Shown in pieces: positions 7,446 through 15,931 of a stretch of DNA of 36,528 nucleotides. Both the position numbers and the translations under genes were made by a program. A model generated the notes under the pieces. It did no database searches. It had not been told where the DNA came from and saw nothing but the letters and a program-made list of their open reading frames with translations. The stretch covers positions 2,583 to 39,110 of the forward strand of contig DGBN01000007.1 in NCBI GenBank assembly GCA_002384815.1. The letters run 5' to 3'. How positions within the stretch are numbered: the first letter of the stretch is position 1; every line of letters starts with the position of its first letter. The DNA is from Oxalobacteraceae bacterium UBA4003. GTDB lineage: Bacteria > Pseudomonadota > Gammaproteobacteria > Burkholderiales > Burkholderiaceae_D.

Positions 7446-7450
7446 ATCTT

Positions 7451-8170
7451 TTATTCAGATGTCCCGGCATCGCCTGCCGTTTCCTCTGGTGATTCCTCAC
7501 TCGTTTCATCATGCAATCCCAGTAATTCCAGAATCTTGTCGTTGGCTTCGTCGATACCGTTGCGTTTGAGAGCGGAAAACAATTGGGCAGTAAACGGAAA
7601 CGGTTGGCCGTATTCATCTACGTAACTTGCCAGCAGGGTATTGGCTGTGCGTAGTGCATTCGTGGATTCATTGCGATTCAGTTTGTCGGATTTCGTCAGG
7701 ATGCAGTGTATCGGCTTGCCGGTCGGTGCAAACCATTCCAGCATTTGGATATCGAGATCGGTAAAAGGCCGGCGTGAGTCGACAATCAGCACCAAGGCGG
7801 CGAGTTGTTCGCGGCGTTGCACATAGTCGCCCAGCAGTTCCTGCCAGTGATGTTTGGCGGAGCCGGAGACTTCCGCGTAGCCGTAACCAGGCAAATCGAC
7901 CAGCATGGCACGGATTTCCTCGATCTTGGTTTCGTCTTTGCGATGCTGGCCGACATGCGCGCCACCGATCGAAAAGTAATTGATATGCTGCGTACGGCCT
8001 GGTGTTTTGGAGGCAAAACACAGCTTTTTCTGGTTGGACAGTATGTTGATCGCGGTAGATTTGCCGGCGTTAGAGCGGCCGGCAAAGGCGATTTCAGGGA
8101 CTTGCGTATTTGGCAAATCACGGAGATGATTCACCGTGGTGAAGAAGCGGGCTTGCCAAAGTAGGGACAT
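7451..8170 (-). CDS. engB: Ribosome biogenesis GTP-binding protein YsxC/EngB
   Basis: 239-residue TRAFAC-class GTPase needed for late 50S subunit assembly. GTPase motifs are in order: G1 GRSNAGKS (31-38), a G2-like PGRTQHINYF, G3 DLPGYGYAEV (from 92), and G4 TKSDK (159-163). The C-terminal tail is Glu/Thr-rich and longer than the E. coli core, and probably disordered. The ATG at 8170 starts MSLLWQARFFTTVNHLRDLP, typical of betaproteobacterial copies; the Shine-Dalgarno is weak. It diverges from the cytochrome c4 gene with a 160-bp shared upstream region. Confidence 0.96.
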   Translation of the reverse strand: MSLLWQARFFTTVNHLRDLPNTQVPEIAFAGRSNAGKSTAINILSNQKKLCFASKTPGRTQHINYFSIGGAHVGQHRKDETKIEEIRAMLVDLPGYGYAEVSGSAKHHWQELLGDYVQRREQLAALVLIVDSRRPFTDLDIQMLEWFAPTGKPIHCILTKSDKLNRNESTNALRTANTLLASYVDEYGQPFPFTAQLFSALKRNGIDEANDKILELLGLHDETSEESPEETAGDAGTSE

Positions 8171-8217
8171 AGGATGAGCAGAAAATGCATAAGAGGTGGC
8201 AAAAATGCCGGAAAGCT

Positions 8218-8227
8218 ATTGTACAAT
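8218..8227. promoter_or_regulatory. Palindrome in the engB/cytochrome c4 divergent spacer
   Basis: ATTGTACAAT is a perfect 10-bp palindrome containing TACAAT, a five-of-six match to a -10 box, on both strands. It sits 48 bp upstream of engB and 104 bp upstream of the cytochrome gene. No convincing -35 is visible at the right distance, so it may be an operator half, a -10 box or chance. Confidence 0.25.
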
Positions 8228-8330
8228 AAGGGGTTACGCATTGTTGGGCTACAGTGGCCAACTCGCACTCGGTTGCAGTAAAAATGTCGCCAATAGGGCA
8301 GATTTCAATATTAAGTCTCAGGGTGTCTGA

Positions 8331-8987
8331 ATGAATCGTGTTTGTTTACCAATCGTAAAATCCTTGTTCGTCGCATTGCTGACGGTGACTTCCATTGCGC
8401 ACGCCGCTGAAGAGAAGGCAGCAGTCAAAGCCGATCCAGCCAAGGGCGAAGCACTGTACAACATTGGCGATGCCGCCCGTAACGTCACTGCCTGTATTGC
8501 ATGTCATGGTGCAGCCGGTAATTCTTCCATTGCGGAAAATCCGAAACTGTCCGGTCAACACGGCGCGTATATTCGCAAGCAATTGCTCGACTTCAAAAGC
8601 GGCGCACGAAACAACGCGATCATGACGCCGATTGCCAAGGGCATGACGGAAGAAGACATCCGCAACCTGATCGCCTACATGGACAAGTCGAAACCGGCCC
8701 CAGGCGCGGCCAGAAACAAGGACACGGTTGAGCTCGGCAAGCAGATCTACCGCGGCGGTATCGCCGAGAAGAATGTTCCTGCCTGCGCTGCTTGTCACAG
8801 TGCAAACGGCGCCGGTCTGCCGGCACAGTTTCCGCGTCTGGCGGGCCAGCATCAGACTTACACAGAAGCACAGTTGATTGCCTTCCGTACCGGCGCGCGT
8901 AAAAACGATCAGATGAGCACGATCGTCAAACGTATGTCGGATGAGGAAATCAAAGCGGTTGCTGACTACGTCGCTGGCTTGAAATAA
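8331..8987 (+). CDS. Dihaem cytochrome c4
   Basis: 218-residue periplasmic dihaem c-type cytochrome. A signal peptide (MNRVCLPIVKSLFVALLTVT through AHA, about residues 1-25) precedes two homologous domains, each with a CXXCH haem site: C55/C58/H59 (CIACH) and C152/C155/H156 (CAACH). Candidate axial methionines are M98 (NNAIMTP) and M195 (NDQMSTI). The spacing and the repeat of KLSGQHGAYIRKQL and RLAGQHQTYTEAQL show the internal duplication of cytochrome c4, which passes electrons to terminal oxidases. The next two genes encode the machinery that attaches its haems. A strong terminator follows. Confidence 0.95.
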   Translation: MNRVCLPIVKSLFVALLTVTSIAHAAEEKAAVKADPAKGEALYNIGDAARNVTACIACHGAAGNSSIAENPKLSGQHGAYIRKQLLDFKSGARNNAIMTPIAKGMTEEDIRNLIAYMDKSKPAPGAARNKDTVELGKQIYRGGIAEKNVPACAACHSANGAGLPAQFPRLAGQHQTYTEAQLIAFRTGARKNDQMSTIVKRMSDEEIKAVADYVAGLK

Positions 8988-9017
8988 TAATAAAAATAGT
9001 TGCCAGAGTATGAACGA

Positions 9018-9050
9018 AGGGGTGGCCAGGGGCCGCCCCTTTTCTTTTTT
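9018..9050 (+). terminator. Terminator after cytochrome c4
   Basis: AGGGGTGGCC (9018-9027) and GGCCGCCCCT (9031-9040) form a 10-bp stem with one G-U pair and a 3-nt loop, followed by TTTCTTTTTT. It separates the cytochrome transcript from resB, which must then have its own promoter or depend on readthrough. Confidence 0.88.
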
Positions 9051-9132
9051 AGCGATAGTGCGGGGAAATCATCCCGCAACTTGCCTGTGCGGCAACGGAT
9101 TGTTGTTGCAGGCGAGGCTTTAGGATGAACGA

Positions 9133-11256
9133 ATGACGAGCGAAACAGAAACAAGTACTGACGGATGGGAGCTGAAGACCAGTCGTCGCTGGCTGGCGGA
9201 TACGGTGGAATTGCTATCCTCGATGCGGTTTGCCATCAGCTTGCTGACATTGATCTCGATTGCGTCGATTATCGGTACGGTACTCAAGCAAAACGAGCCG
9301 ATGACGAATTACGTGAATCAGTTCGGTCCATTCTGGTTTGAGGTCTTCGCCAAACTCAATCTGTATGTGCTGTATTCGACATGGTGGTTTTTGCTGATCA
9401 TGGCATTTCTGGTGATTTCTACCTCATTGTGCCTGATTCGCAATACACCGAAGATGTTGAAGGACATGCGCAGCTGGCGCGAAAACGTGCGTGAGCAATC
9501 GCTGCGCAATTTCCACCACAAGGCAGAGTGGCGGGTGCCGTTTTCACGTGCAACACTGACGGCACAAAGCCTGGCGCGCGTTGCCGCCAACGGTTATAAA
9601 ACCAAGATCGTGGAGAAGGGGGGCGCAACCCTGATCGCCGGCCGGCAAGGTGCCGCCAACAAATGGGGTTATATTTTTGCGCATAGCTCCATCGTCATCA
9701 TTTGTATCGGTGGCTTGCTGGATTCTGAATTGCCGATACGCATACAAAAGGTTCTTTTCGATAAAACTCCGTTTTCCGGCAGCGGCGTGATTGCACAAAT
9801 CCCTGCGCAGCATAGACTCGGACTGGACAATCCTACCTTCCGGGGCAATACGCTGATTCCGGAAGGCAGCAGCAGCAGTACGGCCATCATTCCGCAGCAG
9901 GATGGTGTGCTGATTCAGGATTTACCCTTCACGATACAACTGAAAAGATTCGTCATCGATTATTACTCGACCGGCATGCCGAAATTGTTTGCCAGCGATG
10001 TGGTGGTGACCGATCACGAAAATGGGAAAGTGTTCCCGGCCACCATCAAGGTCAACGAGCCGTTGATTTATCGCGGTGTGGCGGTGTATCAATCGAGTTT
10101 CGAGGATGGCGGCAGTAAGCTGAAGCTGGCTGCTTATCCGATGCAGGGTGCCGGACATGCGGCGTTTCCCATGCAGGGTGAAGTTGGCAGCACGTCGCCA
10201 CTGGGTGTCGGCAAGGGCGGCGATTACACGGTTGAATGGTCGGGTTTCCGTGCCTTCAACGTCGAAAACATGGCGCTGAACGGACAGGATCTGCGTGCCG
10301 TCAATCCGAACAAGGGCTTCATGGCGTCCAATCTTGACAAGCATCTGGGCTCAGCCGCCAAGAATGCCAATAACAAGGATTTGAAAAACGTCGGCCCTAG
10401 CGTGCAATACAAATTGCGCGACAAGAATGGACAGGCGCGCGAATATAACAATTACATGCAGCCTATGCTGATCGATGGCGCCTATGTTTTTCTTGCCGGC
10501 ATGCGGGAATCACCGGCTGAACCTTTCCGCTTCCTGCGGATTCCGGCTGACGATAATGACACGGTGGACGAGTGGATGCGCTTGCGCGCGGCCATTTTGA
10601 GTCCGGAGTTGCGTTTACTGGCTGCCCAGCGCTATGCGCAACGCACGTTGCCGGCTACGCGCACAGATGCGGTTGCATTGCGCGCACAACTGCAGGCTTC
10701 GTCGCTGAAAGGCTTGACGATTTTTGGTGGCGATGCAGACGAGGCCGGTTATATTGCGGTTTCCGGATTCCTCGAAAAAGTCCCGCCGCAAGATCAGGAG
10801 CAGGCGGCAGATATTTTCATGAAAATACTGAACGGCAGTCTGTGGGATTTGTGGCAGGTCGCGCGGGAAAGAGATGGTTTGAAGGCGATAGAGCCGGACG
10901 AAAAACATGGCCGGTTTTTGCAGCTGGCGGCGAATGCATTTTCCGATGCCTTCTTTTACGGTTCCCCTGTCTATCTGCAGTTGCAGGGTTTTGAGGAAGT
11001 CAAGGCTTCAGTGTTGCAGGTAACCCGTTCGCCGGGAAAAAATATCGTTTATTTCGGCTGCCTGCTGCTGGTGATCGGTGTGTTCTCGATGTTTTATATA
11101 CGTGAACGCCGGCTCTGGATCTGGATCAAGTCGGAAGACGATGGTAGTACGAGGGCATTGATGGCAGTGAGTTCACAGCGCAAGACGCTGGATTTCGAGA
11201 AAGAATTTGAGGGGCTGAAGCAGCAACTGCTGCAATCGGGGCCGGAGCAGCGCTAG
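9133..11256 (+). CDS. resB: ResB/CcsB-family cytochrome c biogenesis protein
   Basis: 707-residue membrane protein of System II cytochrome c maturation. With CcsA it forms the complex that exports haem and joins it to CXXCH apocytochromes in the periplasm. The N-terminus has two hydrophobic segments (SMRFAISLLTLISIASIIG, about 30-50, and WWFLLIMAFLVISTSLCLI, about 77-97), a third at about 180-198 (FAHSSIVIICIGGLLD), and a last one near 637-657 (NIVYFGCLLLVIGVFSMFYI). The large region between the third and fourth is the periplasmic domain with the family segment VNEPLIYRGVAVYQSSFEDGG. Length and topology fit betaproteobacterial ResB. The ccsA start follows 119 bp later. Confidence 0.94.
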   Translation: MTSETETSTDGWELKTSRRWLADTVELLSSMRFAISLLTLISIASIIGTVLKQNEPMTNYVNQFGPFWFEVFAKLNLYVLYSTWWFLLIMAFLVISTSLCLIRNTPKMLKDMRSWRENVREQSLRNFHHKAEWRVPFSRATLTAQSLARVAANGYKTKIVEKGGATLIAGRQGAANKWGYIFAHSSIVIICIGGLLDSELPIRIQKVLFDKTPFSGSGVIAQIPAQHRLGLDNPTFRGNTLIPEGSSSSTAIIPQQDGVLIQDLPFTIQLKRFVIDYYSTGMPKLFASDVVVTDHENGKVFPATIKVNEPLIYRGVAVYQSSFEDGGSKLKLAAYPMQGAGHAAFPMQGEVGSTSPLGVGKGGDYTVEWSGFRAFNVENMALNGQDLRAVNPNKGFMASNLDKHLGSAAKNANNKDLKNVGPSVQYKLRDKNGQAREYNNYMQPMLIDGAYVFLAGMRESPAEPFRFLRIPADDNDTVDEWMRLRAAILSPELRLLAAQRYAQRTLPATRTDAVALRAQLQASSLKGLTIFGGDADEAGYIAVSGFLEKVPPQDQEQAADIFMKILNGSLWDLWQVARERDGLKAIEPDEKHGRFLQLAANAFSDAFFYGSPVYLQLQGFEEVKASVLQVTRSPGKNIVYFGCLLLVIGVFSMFYIRERRLWIWIKSEDDGSTRALMAVSSQRKTLDFEKEFEGLKQQLLQSGPEQR

Positions 11257-11375
11257 CAAGCGGACTCAATTATACTGAGCCGCGTTTCCTGCCGATGCGC
11301 TGGCACTAGGAATGGAAACCGCACTGTACGCGCATGCGCGATTGCTGGCGGTTGCAGTCATTACGGAGAATAGTC

Positions 11376-12527
11376 ATGGACGTTGTACAAGAGCAGCTAT
11401 ATACGCAACCGCCGGGTTTCTTTAAACGCCTGTCGATGATTGACTGGCTGTACGGTCTGGCCTTGCTGGCGGCGGCGCTGTTTGCGCTGAATCGTTTCGG
11501 CCATCATATGGATATCTACGAGGAAGTCATTCTCGTGCTGGCCGCGCCGACGTTTGCATGGCTGGGCTGGTACTGGAAATCGGTGCGCTGGCTGATGGCA
11601 GTGCTGGCAGTGCTGGCCTTGTCTGCGGTAGCTATGTATGGCGGCGCACTGGCCATGGGCGAGCAGAAATTTTTCCTGAAGTACCTGCTTTCCAGCCAGT
11701 CGGCGATTCTATGGATGAGTACGCTGTTCCTTTTGTCTACGCTGTTCTATTGGGGTAGCCTGATTACGCGCTCGGAGACTGGTTCTTCTATTGGCAGCAA
11801 GTTGTGCTGGGTGGCCGTCATCATGGGCTTCACCGGCATGCTGGTACGCTGGTATGAATCGTATTTGATCGGTGCCGATGTCGGACATATCCCGGTGTCG
11901 AATCTGTACGAAGTGTTCATCCTGTTTTGCATGATTACGGCATTGTTTTATCTGTACTACGAACAGATTTACGCCACCCGTCAACTGGGGCCGTTCGTCT
12001 TGTTGGTGATTAGCGCAGCGGTCGGATTCCTGCTCTGGTATACGGTCAGTCGCGATGCCGCAGACATCCAGCCGCTGGTTCCGGCCCTGCAAAGCTGGTG
12101 GATGAAAATTCATGTGCCCGCCAATTTCATCGGTTATGGCACGTTCTCGCTGGCAGCGATGGTTGCGGTCGCTTACTTGCTGAAATCACACGGAATGCTG
12201 GTCGATCGCCTACCTGCGCTGGAAGTGCTGGACGATGTGATGTACAAGGCGATTGCTGTCGGTTTTGCGTTTTTCACAATTGCCACGATTCTTGGCGCAC
12301 TGTGGGCTGCCGAAGCATGGGGCGGTTACTGGTCGTGGGATCCGAAGGAAACCTGGGCGCTGATCGTCTGGCTCAACTACGCATCCTGGTTGCACATGCG
12401 TCTGATGAAGGGCTTGCGCGGCAGAGTGGCGGCATGGTGGGCGATCGTCGGCTTGCTGGTCACGACTTTTGCTTTCCTGGGTGTGAATATGTTCCTGTCC
12501 GGTTTGCATTCCTACGGCGAATTGTAA
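11376..12527 (+). CDS. ccsA: Cytochrome c biogenesis protein CcsA (ResC), System II haem handler
   Basis: 383-residue multi-pass membrane protein. The tryptophan-rich WWD haem-binding motif is at about residues 315-327 (WGGYWSWDPKETW), followed by a family histidine in SWLHMRLMKG. Another candidate haem-ligand histidine is near 246 (WMKIHVPANFIGYG). About eight hydrophobic segments are visible. I chose ATG 11376 because ACGGAGA lies 6 bp upstream; the frame extends to 11334 but those codons do not look like a membrane protein start. It works with the preceding ResB. A terminator follows 18 bp after the stop. Confidence 0.95.
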   Translation: MDVVQEQLYTQPPGFFKRLSMIDWLYGLALLAAALFALNRFGHHMDIYEEVILVLAAPTFAWLGWYWKSVRWLMAVLAVLALSAVAMYGGALAMGEQKFFLKYLLSSQSAILWMSTLFLLSTLFYWGSLITRSETGSSIGSKLCWVAVIMGFTGMLVRWYESYLIGADVGHIPVSNLYEVFILFCMITALFYLYYEQIYATRQLGPFVLLVISAAVGFLLWYTVSRDAADIQPLVPALQSWWMKIHVPANFIGYGTFSLAAMVAVAYLLKSHGMLVDRLPALEVLDDVMYKAIAVGFAFFTIATILGALWAAEAWGGYWSWDPKETWALIVWLNYASWLHMRLMKGLRGRVAAWWAIVGLLVTTFAFLGVNMFLSGLHSYGEL

Positions 12528-12545
12528 GCAGTTGCGTGACATGGA

Positions 12546-12581
12546 GACGGCAAATCCACAATATTTGCCGTCTTGGTTTTT
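12546..12581 (+). terminator. Terminator after ccsA
   Basis: GACGGCAAAT (12546-12555) and ATTTGCCGTC (12563-12572) form a perfect 10-bp stem with a 7-nt loop, followed by TTGGTTTTT. It ends the resB-ccsA unit and separates it from msrPQ. Confidence 0.88.
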
Positions 12582-12648
12582 ATAGCGAAACTCCTGTAAG
12601 GTTGTCGGGTCTGAACAGACTAAGGATTGCCATTTTTACGGAGTCGCC

Positions 12649-13629
12649 ATGTTAATCAAGCGTAATCCGAACGGAATCGATCTGCCGTTCGCATCTGAAA
12701 TCACGCCACGCGCCGTATTTGAATCGCGTCGTGCCTTCATACAAAAAATAGCGGCCGGCTCCATTGCCGGCGGCGCATTACTGGAAATGGCGACGCGCGA
12801 AGCGTTCGCAGCAACTTCGGCGGCACAAAAACTTGTTGCCACAGCCAATCCGGCTTATGTTGTACCTGACAAGCCTACGTCTTATAAAGACGCCACTACC
12901 TACAATAATTTCTACGAATTCGGCACCGGCAAGGAAGGCCCGTCGCGCTATGCTGCCGCGATGAAAACACGGCCGTGGACGCTGACGATCGAAGGCGAAG
13001 TCAGGAAGCCGATGACGCTGGATATCGATAGCCTGCTGAAACTGGCGCCCCTGGAAGAGCGCATTTATCGTTTGCGTTGCGTCGAAGGATGGTCGATGGT
13101 GATTCCATGGAGCGGTTATTCACTTGCCGAGTTGATCAGGAAAGTGGAGCCCACCTCCAATGCGAAATACCTTGAGTTTGTCACGGTCGAAGACAAGGAG
13201 GCAATGCACGGCCTGCGCCGTCCCGTGCTGGACTGGCCGTATGTAGAAGGCTTGCGTATCGATGAAGCGAATCATCCGCTGACGCTGCTGACCCTGGGTA
13301 TGTATGGCGAGGTATTGCCGAATCAAAATGGCGGTCCTGTACGCATCACAGTGCCCTGGAAGTATGGTTTCAAGTCGGCTAAATCCATTGTCAAGATACG
13401 TTTCGTCAAGGAACAGCCGCGCACTGCATGGAATATTTCCGCGCCGCGTGAGTATGGTTTTTATTCCAACGTCAATCCGGAAGTTGATCACCCGCGCTGG
13501 TCGCAAGCGACTGAACGCCGGATAGGCGAAGATGGTTTTTTTGCGAAGAAGCGTCCGACGCTGATGTTCAATGGTTATAGCCAGGTTGCATCTTTGTACA
13601 CTGGCATGGATCTGAAGAAATTTTTCTGA
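12649..13629 (+). CDS. msrP: Protein-methionine-sulfoxide reductase catalytic subunit MsrP (YedY)
   Basis: 326-residue molybdopterin enzyme that repairs oxidised methionines in periplasmic proteins. The N-terminus carries a twin-arginine signal (SRRAFIQK, residues 26-33) and the AAGSIAGGALL hydrophobic stretch, so it is exported folded by Tat. The molybdenum-coordinating cysteine is C144 in YRLRCVEGWSMVIPW. Other family segments are RPVLDWPYVEGLRIDEA, PVRITVPWKYGFKSAKSIVK and the C-terminal GYSQVASLYTGMDLKKFF. ATG 12649 has ACGGAG about 6 bp upstream. msrQ follows 62 bp later and supplies electrons. Confidence 0.97.
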   Translation: MLIKRNPNGIDLPFASEITPRAVFESRRAFIQKIAAGSIAGGALLEMATREAFAATSAAQKLVATANPAYVVPDKPTSYKDATTYNNFYEFGTGKEGPSRYAAAMKTRPWTLTIEGEVRKPMTLDIDSLLKLAPLEERIYRLRCVEGWSMVIPWSGYSLAELIRKVEPTSNAKYLEFVTVEDKEAMHGLRRPVLDWPYVEGLRIDEANHPLTLLTLGMYGEVLPNQNGGPVRITVPWKYGFKSAKSIVKIRFVKEQPRTAWNISAPREYGFYSNVNPEVDHPRWSQATERRIGEDGFFAKKRPTLMFNGYSQVASLYTGMDLKKFF

Positions 13630-13691
13630 TTTTCTCGACCTTGGAATGACGTTCTATATCTTATTGTCGGTTGATTGAACGTGGACAAATA

Positions 13692-14351
13692 ATGATGGCG
13701 TTTAATCCTTCATCAAAGCAGCTGACGTTTATTAAAAGTCTGTTATTCGTGATGGCCTTGCTGCCATTTTGCAGGCTGGCCTTGTTTACTTTTACAGATC
13801 AGCTGGGTGCGAATCCGATTGAATTCATCACGCGTAATACCGGCGACTGGACGCTGTATTTCCTGTGCATCACACTTGCTGTTACGCCGCTACGTCGCCT
13901 GAGTAAATGGAATTGGCTGATCAAATTGCGTCGGATGACAGGTTTGTTCGCCTTCTTCTATGCCACTTTGCATTTCACGACCTTCCTTTGGTTCGATCAC
14001 TTTTTTGATGTGGCTGAAATGCTAAAAGACGTCGTCAAGCGTCCATTTATCACGGTGGGGTTTGCGGCATTTTTATTGCTGATTCCACTTGCAATCACCA
14101 GTACGAATGGCATGGTGAAACGTCTAGGCGGCAAGCGCTGGCAGTGGCTGCATAGACTGATCTATGTCATCGCAGCGCTAGGGATATTGCATTACTGGTG
14201 GATGAAGGCGGGCAAGCAGGATTTCGAACAGCCGATTATTTTCGGCATTATCGTTGCGGCCTTGCTGTTGCTGCGTATATTCTGGGCGTGGCAGAAACGC
14301 TCAAAAAACAATGCACTTGCCGATACGGCATCTGATTGCCGGACCGGATAG
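13692..14351 (+). CDS. msrQ: MsrQ haem-binding membrane subunit (YedZ)
   Basis: 219-residue ferric-reductase-like membrane protein that passes electrons from the respiratory chain to MsrP. About six hydrophobic helices are visible. Histidines likely to bind b-type haem are H94 (YATLHFTTF), H154 (WQWLHRLIYV) and H167 (LGILHYWW). Family segments include RRMTGLFAFFYATLHF and KRLGGKRWQWLHR. Two ATGs (13692, 13695) and an upstream TTG (13671) compete; I chose 13692, which has GTGGAC about 6 bp upstream. The stop codon lies inside the stem of a hairpin facing lysA. Confidence 0.95.
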   Translation: MMAFNPSSKQLTFIKSLLFVMALLPFCRLALFTFTDQLGANPIEFITRNTGDWTLYFLCITLAVTPLRRLSKWNWLIKLRRMTGLFAFFYATLHFTTFLWFDHFFDVAEMLKDVVKRPFITVGFAAFLLLIPLAITSTNGMVKRLGGKRWQWLHRLIYVIAALGILHYWWMKAGKQDFEQPIIFGIIVAALLLLRIFWAWQKRSKNNALADTASDCRTG

Positions 14352-14370
14352 TGATTATGCTATCCGGTCC
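14341..14370 (+). repeat. Hairpin overlapping the msrQ stop, between convergent msrQ and lysA
   Basis: GGACCGGATAG (14341-14351) and CTATCCGGTCC (14360-14370) are perfectly complementary, an 11-bp stem with an 8-nt loop. The left arm ends with the msrQ TAG stop. Neither side has a T-tract, so it is an atypical terminator or mRNA 3'-end structure. Confidence 0.5.
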
Positions 14371-14377
14371 CAGTGGA

Positions 14378-15661
14378 TTACGGCAGTAGCGTTTCCAGCG
14401 CAAACAGATCGCTTGCGGACTCGCGTTTGCGAATGAGATGAACCGTTGCACCATCGACCATGACTTCGGCCGCGCGGCCGCGTGTATTGTAGTTTGACGA
14501 CATGGTCATGCCATAAGCGCCGGCCGACATGATGGCCAGCAGATCACCTTCCTGAATGGCCAGTTCGCGCGAGCGCGCCAGCCAGTCACCGGATTCACAT
14601 ACCGGACCGACCACATCGTAGGTTTGTGCTGCAAGCTCACGTTGCAACACTGGCTGCACACCATGCCAGGCTTCATACATCGCAGGGCGCATCAAATCGT
14701 TCATGGCCGCATCGACGATGGCAAAATTTTTCGTTTCGCCATGTTTGATGTACTGCACTTCGGTCAGCAGGATGCCGGCATTGCCGACTATCGAACGGCC
14801 CGGTTCAAACAGCACCTTGATCGGTGCGCCGGCATGGCTCTTCGCACGCCAGGCATCAATCTTGGTAAACAGGCGTGCCAGATAATCACCGACTGCGACC
14901 GGCTTGTCGTTGTCGTAATTGATACCGATGCCGCCGCCGATATCCAGATGATGAATCACGATACCTTCTGCCGCCAGTGTATCGATCAGCTCGATCAATT
15001 TATCGACCGCCTCCAGCAAGGGCGCATCGTCCAGCAATTGCGAACCGATATGGCAGTCGATACCGACCACGCTGATGTTAGGCAGTGCGCTGGCAACGCG
15101 ATACGTTGTCAGTGCATCTTCATAGGCGACGCCGAATTTATTGTCTTTCAATCCGGTTGAAATATACGGATGGGTTTTTGCATCGACATTAGGATTGACG
15201 CGCAGTGAAACCGAGGCGCGCTTGCTCATTTCGCCGGCGACCTCATTAAGCCTGTGCAATTCTGGAATCGATTCCACATTGAAGCACAGGATGTCATGTG
15301 ACAAGGCGAGCTGCATTTCCTCGCGCGATTTCCCGACGCCGGAAAAAATCACCTTGCGCGGCGAGCCGCCAGCCGCCAGCACGCGTAACAGTTCACCACC
15401 GGAGACTATGTCGAAACCGGAACCCAGCTTGCCGAGTAGCTGCAACACCGCCAGATTCGAGTTGGATTTGACTGAATAGCAAACCAGCGCCGTATCGTCG
15501 TGACGACCATTCTTCTTGCAGGCGTCCGCATAGGAAGAGAAATTCTCGACCAGAGCAGCCTTGGAGTAAATGTAAGTCGGCGAACCGAATTGCCGGGCGA
15601 TTTGCGTCAGCGGCGTGCGCTCTGCGCACAGGACGCCATCTTGATAGGAAAAATGCGACAT
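14378..15661 (-). CDS. lysA: Diaminopimelate decarboxylase
   Basis: 427-residue PLP enzyme that decarboxylates meso-diaminopimelate to lysine, the last lysine step. The PLP lysine is K65 in VCYSVKSNSNLAVL. Other fold III decarboxylase marks are VGIDCHIGSQ, HHLDIGGGIGINYDND, FEPGRSIVGNAG and VGPVCESGDWLAR (active-site cysteine). Length is normal. The gene follows lptM on the minus strand by 8 bp, so they are very likely co-transcribed. The lptM-lysA arrangement next to a divergent cyaY is common in proteobacteria. Confidence 0.98.
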   Translation of the reverse strand: MSHFSYQDGVLCAERTPLTQIARQFGSPTYIYSKAALVENFSSYADACKKNGRHDDTALVCYSVKSNSNLAVLQLLGKLGSGFDIVSGGELLRVLAAGGSPRKVIFSGVGKSREEMQLALSHDILCFNVESIPELHRLNEVAGEMSKRASVSLRVNPNVDAKTHPYISTGLKDNKFGVAYEDALTTYRVASALPNISVVGIDCHIGSQLLDDAPLLEAVDKLIELIDTLAAEGIVIHHLDIGGGIGINYDNDKPVAVGDYLARLFTKIDAWRAKSHAGAPIKVLFEPGRSIVGNAGILLTEVQYIKHGETKNFAIVDAAMNDLMRPAMYEAWHGVQPVLQRELAAQTYDVVGPVCESGDWLARSRELAIQEGDLLAIMSAGAYGMTMSSNYNTRGRAAEVMVDGATVHLIRKRESASDLFALETLLP

Positions 15662-15669
15662 GATGGAAT

Positions 15670-15903
15670 TTATTTGGAATCAGGCGAACTGGCAGGCGCA
15701 GTGTTCGTCGGTGCTGTGGTGGCCGGCACAGTACCTGTCGATTGAACAGGCGGAAGGCCGTAGCCTTGCTGGCCTTGCGGCATGTACAAAGAGCCTTTCT
15801 GACCGCAGCCGGCCAGCAGGCTGATGCACAGGGCACCGACAAGGGTGGCAAAAAAAGCGACGAAGCGGGACAAACCAGAATGGGACTTCACGATTAGAAT
15901 CAC
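15670..15903 (-). CDS. lptM: LptM-like small lipoprotein (YifL family)
   Basis: Up to 77-residue lipoprotein with a lipobox LLAGC (lipidated cysteine at about residue 33) followed by GQKGSLYMP. This is the hallmark of the LptM/YifL family, which in E. coli aids assembly of the LptD LPS translocon. The rest is a low-complexity Pro/Thr/Ala/Ser tail ending SSPDSK, probably disordered. The start is uncertain: GTG 15903 gives 77 residues and GTG 15891 gives 73; neither has a clear Shine-Dalgarno. It diverges from cyaY with only 28 bp between starts and precedes lysA by 8 bp. Confidence 0.85.
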   Translation of the reverse strand: MILIVKSHSGLSRFVAFFATLVGALCISLLAGCGQKGSLYMPQGQQGYGLPPVQSTGTVPATTAPTNTAPASSPDSK

Positions 15904-15931
15904 TGTTTAACGAAACGTGTTGGAGTGTAGC

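Noticed and set aside
7306..7569. Open reading frame on the plus strand in the engB-hemB spacer
   Set aside because: It runs through the terminator hairpin and into engB antisense, has no Shine-Dalgarno and no recognisable protein features.
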